A stretch of 64,000 nt of DNA, from the NCBI RefSeq assembly GCF_030272615.1, contig NC_081412.1:20871932-20935931 (forward strand), given 5' to 3'. The DNA is from Cryptomeria japonica (lineage: Eukaryota > Streptophyta > Pinopsida > Cupressales > Cupressaceae). The translations under genes and the position numbers were made by a program. This document shows, piece by piece, positions 35,101-47,100 of the stretch (its first letter is position 1; every line of letters begins with the position of its first letter). The notes beneath the pieces are model-generated. The model made no database searches, was not told where the DNA came from, and saw only the letters and a list, made by a program, of their open reading frames with translations.

Positions 35101-38100
35101 TAGAAGTGGTAAGTGTTTGGCAATCTCCTCCCACTCACTCCTTGTACGATGTGTGCCTTCCTTGCTAGATGGTTTCCTTTCCTCTTGACTGCCACTCTTG
35201 TTGACACTTTTACTTTTACTTTGTTCTCAAGAAGGGCTTCAACTTGGGAATTGTCTGACTGGATTTTCGTCAAATGTTTCTTGTAATCTTCTTTATTCTC
35301 TTTGTTCTACAATCCTTAAAGATCGTGTGATCGCTTGGTCTTGACCACCTAGTGGCCTCTTCTCACCTTTATTGGGATCTAAGGGCATGAATCTCTCAAA
35401 TCTGACCCGGTTTCTATGGCAAATGTTTATTTCTATATTTGATAAATTAAATAAAGGAAGTAACAATAAAAATGACAATGCATACCAAATGCATGAGTAA
35501 AATATATCTATATTCGCACATGAAATTAAATATAGAGAAGAAGACCAGAGATCGTCTGCCAAGGATTACAATTGATCCCGCTACATCATACTACCTTCCT
35601 TGACGATACGCATTATATTTTAAGGACCCAATAGTTGCCAAGAGGAACACAATTGTCAACCAACCTATGCTTATAAGTTATAACTACCCAAGAGTGACAA
35701 ACACCTTAATACAAACAATTAATACATTGCCAGATAACCAATATTGTGGAACATAACAATAGACATTGTATGCTAACTATAGGCATTCCACAATGGGAGT
35801 TGGTGGTGTGAAGGTTTTAATGATGCAAGTAATTGCTGCCAAGAAAAACTTAAAGTCTATCAAAAGTGCATAATATGTTGCCCATAACAAGAGCGACACC
35901 TGAAAAGTATATTTTGAAACTTGAATCAAAACACCTACTTCTATGATATCTATGCTGAGTAGCATTCTACAATGTAATGTACGGAGTCAGCCCCATCCCC
36001 CTGCCTCAAAAGACAGTACTTTGGTTTATTAAAAGTTGCTTATTTATGGCAGCAAATGATTTTTTTTTGGTCCAGTAATATTACTAGAAAAAGAAAACTA
36101 CTATGGTATTAAGATGAACTATATCATTAGAAAAAGTAAAGTGGTTTATACTTTCAAAGTTAAATAAACCTCTTAAATAAATTTTCTAGGGCTAATCAAA
36201 GCAATTTCTAACAATTAATCTAGATGAAAGGAGCTGGTATTTGTAGTTTAAATTACCTGGTTGAAAATGAATAAAATTAAATACAGAGTAAATAAAAATT
36301 AAATGTGGGACTTGTTGAATTTTGAAGATGGGAAAGTGATGCTGAAAATGTCAGGAATCCCTACACCAAGGTGCTGGACTTTTAGGACTGATCAGACAAG
36401 TATCTTAGAATCTGCAAACTAATTGAGTCACTCTGGTACACCTCTGCAAGTGCAGACCTGATCTTCATGAGTGTAGACCTGAACTTGATACATGGATCTA
36501 AACTGATCTGGCAGAACGTTGACTTTTGGAATTCGCTTACCTCAATCTCTAATGTCTAAATACTTGCAAGGACTGGTGGTGTTCAGAAACACCTTTGGAA
36601 AATCTTCTGAATTGCAAGGGCCATGTTCTCCTCAGCCTGACCCCTAGGATTAATGATTCAATGGCTTCAGAACAATGATTGAGGATAACAATCAGGTGTA
36701 CTGTGGAACTAGAATAAAATGATGCTGATGCAATACTTTATGATGCTGCTAAATACTTTTTTATTCTTTTTGCAAATCAAACTCTAGATGTCCTCAATAA
36801 GAATGCCCTAGGTTGTCCTAAATTTCTAGCATGATTCCAAATGAATGCCCTTAAAATACAATATAGAACTCAAATCAGCCCCAAACGTTTGCTAGGTTGG
36901 CTCACAATGGCTAGTGAAAAGGTTGGCAGGGTGTAATTTGATTTTTGAATTTTAAAAGTTTAAGGTTAAAATCTGTGACTATGGAAGTGACCTGCATTCA
37001 TGAATCTAGTCTTTAGTGATGAGTGGTGGATCTAGGATCAAGATCAAATCTCCAGTGGACAAGTGAAGATGAGATTGGGATATGGGGATGTAATAAGCTG
37101 AATTCACACAAGAATATGTTACTTGTAAGCTACTTGTTGCATTTAGGACGTGCTAATCAAAGTGGGCCTAAAAAATAAGGGATACAATATCATCACTATA
37201 TGGTAAAACTAGTAATTTAAAGAAAGACTTTTGCGTAGGGTCACATGAATATTTTTGTTGGCTCTTTAAGACGTTATATTATTTGAAAGAGAAAAGTGGA
37301 ATATGCTTTTAGCCTATTACCATATGTTGTGTGAATTTGATTTTAAAAGTAGGTTGGTGAATTATATGTGGATTTGAATAGTTAGGTTTGCTAGGTTGGA
37401 TTTGAATTATATCTTTGGGCATTTAACAAATATCTGAGTGGAATTTTGGCAAAGCTGTTAAGTTTTATTTAAAATTCTGTGATCAAGAAGATAGGAGAGA
37501 TGGAGATATAACCTGAAAGTTGTATTTGATCTGCTGTAGTGTGAATTGAAGGATGCACCACACTTATTGATTACGGTGTGTTCATCCTCCTCAATGTATG
37601 CATGTTATATAAGTGGATGAGGGGTTACGTAGTGAAGAGATATGTCTTCCCACGTGGGAAGACACATCTCTTCCCTACGTACCACTCACCACAACACGTT
37701 AACAAGCATTAGGATCATTTACTTGCCCGATCGGGAGGAACGTGATTTGTTAAGAATCGCTTAATCACAACCCGATAACATGTAATGGTGTAACCAGTGG
37801 TAAATGCAATAATTTAATTTTGATTTATTCATTATTTGTTATCGTATATACTAATAGTTAATCTATTAATATATATGTTAACATGCAATCAAATTAATGC
37901 ATCGAAATCATGAAATAGCACGACCGATGTTACAAGAATTAACACTCCCTCTTAACTAGGGAGGACACATTTCATGTTAGAGAAAACATCACAATTCATC
38001 CATTGATTGTGAAGAGAAGAGATATCACACCATAGTGATATTCAGAGATATGGTTCAGCAATGAATATCAAGTCTCATGATACTCACCATAACTCATAGT

Positions 38101-41100
38101 TATCAAGTAAGGTATGTGCACTAGCATCAAGTCACATGATAACTACCATACTGATAATGATTTCATGGCATGTCCACGAATATTATGTTCATAATATTCA
38201 CCATGAAGATCTCTATCATAATTATGGTTTATTTAATGATATCAACCAACTGATATCTACCATAAGGTCTCAGAGATATATTTACTATCATGACATGTCC
38301 ACAGATATCAAGTCACATGATATCCATCAAGATAGATAAATTGATAATTGTAAAATCGTCACCTTACAATATCAATTTGAAACAAGTGTTCATTATTGAA
38401 AAGTCCTCACCCTTCAATAATGTTCACAGGGGGCCCATGAAGTCATGGAGTCACATACATGACAAATAAAAGAGTTTACACATTAAACATCTTAAATATA
38501 TTAGTATATCAGAATAAATGAGACTCTATCTCAAAATTAAATAACATTTTCAACCATACCAAGTTTATCTCTAAAGTGTTCAATCTTGATCTTGGAGAGA
38601 GGCTTGGTAAGAATGTCTGCAATCTGATCACGTGTACTAATATAATTTAGTCGGATCACATTCCTCTCCACCATATCTCGAACATAGTTATAAGGAATCT
38701 CAATGTGTTTAGACCTGTCATGAAATACTGGATTCATTGAAAGCTTGATGCAACTCTGATTGTCACAATAGATGACAGTAGGATATAAGGGCTGACCAAA
38801 CAGTCCTACAAGCAATTTCTGGAGCCATACTGCTTCTCTTGCTCCCATGGAGGCTGCAATGTATTCAGCTTCTGTAGAACTCTGAGCAACTGAAGACTGT
38901 TTACTACATATCCATGAGATCATTCCTGATTCTAAACTGAAGCAACATCTTGATGTGCTTTTTCTGTCAACTACGCTTCCAGCCCAATTAGAATCAGTGA
39001 ATCCATGTAGGTTAAGGTCTACATGTTTATATTTCGGACCAAAACCAATAGTTCCCCGAAGATCTTAGAATATGCTTTGCAGCAACAAGATGTATTTTCC
39101 TAGGTTCACACATGAACTGACTTAGTGCATTGACAACATAACATATATCAGGTCTTGTGTTAACCAAATACATCAGAGATCCAATAATTTGTTTGTAGAG
39201 TGTAGGATTTGCAAACTCTGATTCTGCAGCTGTTTCCTTTAGCTTGTGCAAATTTGTCTCCATAGGTGTGGTCATGGATCTACAATCCATCATCCCAAAT
39301 CTCTTGAGTATATCGATGGTGTATTTTCCTTTATTAAGGATTATACCATCTGCCTGCTGCCAAACTTCCAATCCAAGGAAGTAGTGAAGAATTCCTAAAC
39401 CTTTCATATCAAACTCAGAGGCTAATTCTTTCTTACATCGAGAAATACAATTATCCTCTCCTGTGATTAGTAGATCATCAACATAAAGATTAAGAATTAA
39501 TAATTCACCATTGATTACCTTGTAGTAGAGATTTGGATTTGCTTCATTCTTGGAAAACCCTAATTCCAAGAGATAGTGATCAATTCTTTCATACCATGCT
39601 CTGGAGGCTTGTTTCAGTCCATATAGATCTTTCTTTAATCTGCAGACATGTGATTTAACCTTATGAATCACAAAACCTTCAGGTTGCTCCAAATAAACTT
39701 CTTCTTCAATCTTACCATTCAAAAAAGTAGTCTTAACATCCATTTGATGGACTTTCCATCCTTTAGATGCTGCAATAGCCAAAACTGCTCGGACAAAAGT
39801 GTATCTGGCAACAGGAGCAAATGTCTCTTCATAGTCAATACCTTCTTTCTGTGAGAAACCTCTGGCAGCAAACCTTGCTTTGTGCTTCTCAATGCTGCCA
39901 TCTGCTGCATGTTTGATTTTGAAGAGCCATTTAGAAGATACCACCGATTTGCCTTTAGGCCTAGGCACAATATCCCAGACATCATTTTTCAGAATTGACT
40001 GATACTCTTCTAACATAGCATCTTTCCAAACTTGATGCTTGAGAGCATCTCCAACACAGGAAGGTTCTGCATCAAATCTCACTCATCAAGGCAGTATATC
40101 TAGAAAATAGGTTAGGTCTCTTACTTTCTCTTAAGGTCCCCTTTGGAGCAGCATAATTTTCAGCTTCTTGAAGCATCTTTTTAGCCCAAAGTGGTCTCTT
40201 CCTAGTTTCGGGATAATGTTCTTCGAAAGGTAAGTCTTGAACTTCATGCTCAACGTTTTCAGGGGTGGAATCCTCATCCATGCTTGTACGAGGATCTTGG
40301 TGTTCTAATTCATTAGAGCTTTTGGACCTCCTGAATGCTATGTCTTCTTCAAAGATGACATCTCTGCTTAGTTCAATTTGCTTTTGACCAGGTATGTATA
40401 CTTTGTAAGCCTTAGAGGTTTCACTGTACCCAACAAATACCCCTTTCGTTTCAGAAGGTTCCAACTTTGATCTCTTTTCTTTGGGGACATGAATATAGAC
40501 TGGACACCCAAAGATCCGGAGATGACTTATGTCAGGTTTGTTACCAGTTGTTGATGTGTTTTTCATGCACATGCGAACACAGAATAAAATACCAAGGTAT
40601 CTTATCCTCTCTTGAACAAAGTTTCCCCAAATGCTGAAGATTTCGCCGAAGGATCAATCGAGGCAACTCCAAGGTTCTTGTATGTAGGTTCTCTACTTGT
40701 GGATAAGCTCTTGCGGTATGATGTGATTTGCTGGAATCACAAGGGGACTTACATTTGATGACCTGAGCGTCTGATTTACTTTGGATATCACTGGAACATG
40801 AAATTTCACTGGCCCTTGATTTTTAAAAAAGGGAGAAGGATAAGGGTTGGAGAAGGATCTAATTCTAACACTAAGAATGTAGGAGCAATGGATGAGCTTT
40901 GATGAAACTTTAACTAAGTCTTGCTTTGACATGCTAGGATCATCTCCACAAGGTTAGTGCGATCTTCTAAGGAAAGCTTTATGATGTTCAGATCATTGCT
41001 ACAAGCATAGACACCGTCAGGTTGATGCATATCAATGAAGAAGCGATAATTGAAGTTAAGCTTAAGCTGAATGATTCCAGTTGACTACACAAGGCAAGTT

Positions 41101-44100
41101 TGCAATCAACAAACCGCTAGTAGTATGGATATACAAATTTCACCATTGATCATACACATTTCTTCCACTCATCTAATAACATGAAATCAAATTTGAGAAG
41201 TATAGAGACCATGCAAATTGTTGAATCGACACATAGAATTCACCATTTCTTCAATGAGGTTTACAAGTCTTTTGCAACAATCTTTGCCTTCTCTTTCTAC
41301 TCTATTGTAAAATGCTAATAATTATTGACTATTCTCTCTAACTATTTCCTATTCTCTGGCTATTAACCCTTACAAATGAGGAGCCAAGGCTTTATGTAGA
41401 GAGCCCTTTACAAATTGACGACTCTGATTGACTTAGAATCAATGGCTAGGATTAAAGGATAGAAACCCTAATTAGGGTTTTTATAACAAACTTCCTTAGC
41501 CAATGAGAAAATTACATTCCAGGAGTGAGGACCAATAGGAAGCAGGGGTAGGTACACTGAAGTTTGTGCCATCCTTGATAAATTAGGTACATTGAATCTG
41601 GACATGCTGAGGTGGACCAATCCGACTGGAGAAAAAGTGACTGGGATGCCACCTTGTCTGACGTTTGTATCTTGGTTGATCCTCCTCTGTCCTTGATGCG
41701 AAGAATGATGTACCTCCTTGACATCTGTGCTTGATGAGGCTTCCTCATTGTCAAGTGTTCTTTCTCTGGTAGCATACCTTGCCTTGAAGTGTCATTCTTC
41801 TCTGTCATCATGTGGTTCCTTTGTGTTGCGGAATGGAGTCTTTGAGGATAGCTTGGAACTCCTTGAACACTTGAAATCTCTCAATGCTTTTCTCTAACAC
41901 TTGAAGTCCTCCTCCATACATTTGAAGTGTCCTTGATGATGATGGGACTGGAATAGGTCGCCCTTATCTTGGCCTGATCCTCCTTCATTTGCAAAACAAA
42001 CCAAAAGGTGATTAAGTACAAATAAATTCATTCTAACATAGCATTTCCTTTCATATCTTTGACAAGAAGGCATTAGAATGAAATTCGCTCAAGATCCTCT
42101 CCAGGGACAACAAGCCCTACAAGAATTTCGCTCTGGACCCTTTGGAAGGGTCAGGAGCGAAATTTGCTATTTTGCTCAATTTAGACCTCATTTCATCATT
42201 TCATAATCTTAGGCCTAGCCTTTCGCCTTCAAAATTGCCAAGGATTAGGTTTTGCTCAAAGACCTAGGCAAAATATTAGACCTCCTAGGAATTTCGCTCT
42301 GGACCCTTTGGAAGGGTCAGGAGTGAAATTTGTATTCTTGGCTCAAATCACATTCCTTTAGCCTTGCACTTCACTTGACCTTTGAATCACTTTCTCCTGA
42401 AGACATCATTGATTTGACCCCCAAAAAACCAAAAAAGAGGATTTCACTTTGGACCTTGGCCAAGGACAGGACCTATAAGGAATTTCGCTTTGGACCCTTT
42501 GGAAAGGTCAGGAGTGAAATTTGTATTTTAGGACAAAATCTTCACATTTTGTGACCACAACTTGCTCAAATGCATGTCTAAGGATGTTTCTAATCTCAAT
42601 CAACACTAGGTTTGATGCAAAATTGGAGCAAAATAGAGGATTTAAGAATTTCGCTCTGGACCCGTTGGAAGGGTCAGGAGCGAAATTTGCATTCTAGGAC
42701 AAAATCTATCATTTCCTTACTCCAAATTGCCTCCCAAGACAAGCACATGCTAGCCTTCTCTCCACCAAGGTCTAGGAATCTATCTCTTAATCTCAATCAT
42801 GGCCAAACTAGGTGATTTTGGAAATTTCGCTTTGGACCCTTTGGAAGGGTCAGGAGCGAAATTCATGTCTTGAGCTCATTTCTTCATTTTTTCAACTCCA
42901 ATCCACCTCAGAAGGCAAGGACACATCACTCCACTCCCATCCACGCCATAAAAACCAAGGATTTGACCTTCTCCAAGGGGAAAATAGGTGTTTTCAAGAA
43001 TTTCGCTTTGGACCCCTTGGAAGGGTCAAGAGCGAAATTCAAGTTTTAGGACAAAATCCTTCACTCCTTCACATCCCATCACTTCAAAAGGCAAAGACAT
43101 GTTAATCCACTTCCAAATATGCTCAAGGAACTAAAATGTTGGTCTAAACAAGGAAGAAAATGAGGTTTATGGAGAATTTCGCTCTGGACCCTTTGGAAGG
43201 GTCAGGAGTGAAATTCCCAATCTTGGACAAAATCCTCACTTTTCAATGATTTCATTCTCTTCCTAAGGCAAGAACTTCCGAAGGGGAAAATAGGTGTTTT
43301 CAAGAATTTCGCTCTAGACCCTTTGGAAGGGTCAAGAGCGAAATTCAAGTTTTAGGACAAAATCCTTCACTCCTTCACATCCCATCACTTCAAAAGGCAA
43401 AGACATGTTAATCCACTTCCAAATATGCCCAAGGAACTAAAATCTTGGTCTAAACAAGGAAGAAAATGAGGTTTATGGAGAATTTCGCTCTGGACCCTTT
43501 GGAAGGGTCAGGAGCGAAATTCCCAATCTTGGACAAAATCCTCACTTTTCAATGATTTCATTCTCTTCCTAAGGCAAGAACATGTCCATTTACCCTTACT
43601 ATGTCCAAGGAACAAAGCTATTAGTCTAAACAAGGAAGAAAATGAGGTTTATGGAGAATTTCGCTTTGGACCCTTTGGAAGGGTCAGGAGCGAAATTTCC
43701 ATTCTAGGTTGATTTTCACCATTTCATCGCCTCAAACCTTCTTTCAAAGGCTAGAACACCTCAAGGTCACTCCAACCATGCTTTAGAAGTCCAAAACTTG
43801 GCCACGACAAGGAAGAAAATGAAGGTTATGTGAAATTTCGCTCTGGACCCTTTGGAAGGGTCAGGAGCGAAATTCTTACTTGGGCTCATTTCTCACCTTT
43901 TTCCTCCCTTCCTTGGCTTGAATATAACTTCTTAGGCCTCCTTCCATCATGATCGAGTGAATTTGCTCCTCAAGTTGGCATCTAGTTCAAGATTTTGTGA
44001 AGAAATAGGGTCTTATATGAATTTCGCTCTGGACCCTTTGGAAGGGTCAGGAGCGAAATTTGCATTTTGGGTTGATTTTTGACTCCATTTCCCACATTTC

Positions 44101-47100
44101 TTCATTTAAACAAGTGAATTGCCTTCAATAATACCTGGGACATGGATTAGCTCATGGCTTTAGGCAATGTAGAGTGTCTTATAGAGGAATTCACTTTGGA
44201 CCCTTTGGAAGGGTCAGGAGCCAAATTCCTATTCTAGGCTCAATTCACCTTGGATTTGATTTGACTTTGCCTTAGACTTGATCCTAGATCCATTTCCTTC
44301 CCTATCCTTGCAAATTTGCTCGACCATTCAATGACTCAGGTGAAATCTTAGGTCCTTTGTGAAATTTCGCTTTGGACCCTTTGGAAGGGTCAGGAGCGAA
44401 ATTCACATTTGCTCTGGACCCTTTGGAAGGGTTAGGAGAGAAATTTGATATTTTAGCCTCTCTGTCAAGATTCATATATGGAATATAACATTTAAGTATA
44501 AGTGACATTTCCTTATATCTTTCTTCTTTCTTCTTTCTTATACTTTTAAGTTATATTCCATATATATTGTCAGGATGTTTGAGAGTGGTTTTGGACCTCC
44601 AGGAGTTATAATGCAAAATCTAGTTTTTGGAGGATTCTTCAATTTTCCAGACTTAGTCAAATTTCAGGATTAGGATGACATTCCAGACTTAGCCAAATTT
44701 CAGGACATTTGAGGATCAGGATGACATTATGTATTCAACCAAGGTTTGATTTAGCAACTTGAAGTGCGACCATATAGTACACCAAAAACACCCTAGGAAT
44801 GATCTAAATTACCCCTAATCACTCAAGTGACCTGACCTCTTGAGTAGATCCACCTGACTCAAGCAGAGCCTACTATCCTAATGAGCCCCCTGGCGACCCT
44901 TCAAATGCAAAAGGTCAATAGACAAGAACCTAAAAAACCTAAAAAGCAAACCCTAGAAAGCAGAAAGTAGGGGTCCCAATGAGGACATCTATTTTGAATG
45001 TACACAGTTGTCCTAGATGCTTCAACCCAAAATGAGGTTTCTATATTTTGGTCAAACAACATAGCCCTAGTAGCTTCTACTATAGTCCTATTATTTCTTT
45101 CAGCTACCCCATTTTGTTGTGGGTTATAAGGTACAGTTAACTCCCTCTTAATCCTAGCATTTATACAATAATCTTTAAACATATCATAAGTGTATTGCCC
45201 CCCATTGTCTGTTCTTAAGGTTATGATTTTCTTACCTATCATGTTTTCTGCAAGAGCTTTGAATTCCTTAAATTTAGAAAGGATTTCTTCAGACTCTTTG
45301 TACCTCATAAAATATATCCAGGTCTTCTTAGAATAATCATCTACAAATATTACATAATATAAAAATCCCCCTAAGGAGGGTACGGACATGGGTCCACATA
45401 AATCATAATGAACTAATTCTAATACATTTTTGGATTTACTATTGCTAGAATTGAAAGACCCTTTACTATTATTTCCCAAGGCACACCCCTTGTAGGCTCC
45501 TTCGGAATTTTGACTTAGCTTGGGTAAGCCAATCACCATCTTCTTTATCTTAGGTAGGGCATGGAAATGAAGGTGCCTTAATCTTCTGTGCCAAAGTTCA
45601 TTAGAATCTGGAGTCTCATGAATCAAGGCTCACTTGATATTGTAGGTTCCTATTCCCATAACTGGATAATTTGAGTCATCACCAATTGTCACTTCTTCAT
45701 TTGAATTTTCCACAAGTGTATCTAGGTGCTCATGAAATCCAATGATGTGTCGAGATGCTCCACTGTCAATCACCCATGTGTTGGAACTGGAGGTGACTTG
45801 ACTAGAGAGGGCTGAGTAGAAGACTAGTTTCTCGGAATCACTCCCTTTCTTAATTTCTACCATTGAAGCTTGTTACTTGATCCTGTCTGGACACTTCATT
45901 GCATAGTGCCCATATTGGTCACATCTGAAACATTGTACTTCAGCAATATCTCTCTTCTTCTTTGAAGACCTCTTTCCATTTGAGCCGTTGTCCCTCTTTC
46001 TCTTAAAGTTCTTCTTCTTTCCTTTCTTGTGGGAATTAGAGTTTAGAACTTGAATGTCTTCATTACCATTGTTTTGTTTTATTCCTCTTTTGACAAGCCG
46101 AGATTCCTCTTGAATGCAATCGGTTGTCAATCTATCAAACTTAGGAAATTTAGAACGAGCACTGATTCCTTGAAAGAACGATTCCTATGAGGTAGGAAGT
46201 CTTTTTAGGGCCATCATAGCAAGTTCTTTATTGTCCACTAGATGTCCAATAGTGGATAGTTGATCCCTAAGCTCAATGATCCTCAAGAAGTAGGATGTAA
46301 CTGTCTCTCCTTTATTCATCTTTATATGGTGTAGTTGATTCTTTAAGGTGAGAGCCCTGCTAGTGTTGTTGATTTCATAAATGTCAGCTAGGGCTTTGAA
46401 CATCTGAAAAGCGGTCTCATATTTAGAAATAACTGGTACAATGTGGTCTCTCACTGAATCCACAATTATCTTAAGAGCCTTCTCATTGTCCTTGCTCCAC
46501 TGAATTTTCTCGTATCATCAGAGGGAGGGTTCAGGAATTTCACTTTTGACATGGGAGTCAATTTTATTTTCTTTCAAAACAAGCATGATCCTGAATTTCC
46601 AAGATACAAAATTTGATGCTCCATCTAATCGATCTTCAAACCTAACTCCGGTTGCCATTAGGATTATAGGAATGTGATCTACTAAGGGCTGGGTGAAAGT
46701 CTGAAAGTTCGTTAGTCTGTAAAAATTCTGTGATCAAGAAGATAGGAGAGATGAAGATATAACCTGAAAGTTGTATTTGATCTGCTGTAGTGTGAATTGA
46801 AGGATGCACCACACTTATTGATTACGGTGTGTTCATCCTCCTCAATGTATGCATGTTATATAAGTGGATGAGGGGTTACGTAGTGAAGAGATATGTCTTC
46901 CCACGTGGGAAGACACATCTCTTCCCTACGTACCACTCACCACAGCACGTTAGCAAGCATTAGGATCAATTACTTGCCTGATCGGGAGGAGCGTGATTTG
47001 TTAAGAATCGCTTAATCACAACCCGATAACATGTAATTGTGTAACCGGTGGTAAATGCAATGATTTAATTTTGATTTATTCATTATTTGTTATCGTATAT

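Larger units (their letters stand above)
31060..35970 (-). mobile_element. Gypsy-type gag-only element remnant with flanking repeats
   Basis: Minus-strand gag remains (33881-35405) lie between two related ~320-bp segments in direct orientation (about 31165-31480 and 35435-35785). No protease, reverse transcriptase or integrase is seen. The flanking repeats may be decayed LTRs of a non-autonomous gag-carrying element, but a further shared stretch (31060-31165 and 35865-35970) is in a different order relative to them. The edges are therefore uncertain and a more complex history is likely. Confidence 0.5.
40549..44977 (-). mobile_element. Giant LTR-like element C (5'-truncated, reverse orientation)
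   Basis: This is a relative of B and D inserted in the integrase region of Copia G. Its minus-strand end (acatcaaca) is at 40549. At the other edge the element starts abruptly at tggggaccc, so about 37 terminal bases are missing. About a dozen codons of the host pol are also missing at this junction (NRCPH is followed directly by element sequence). One deletion across the original junction explains both losses. The hairpin array, imperfect palindrome and inverted telobox are all present. Confidence 0.85.
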
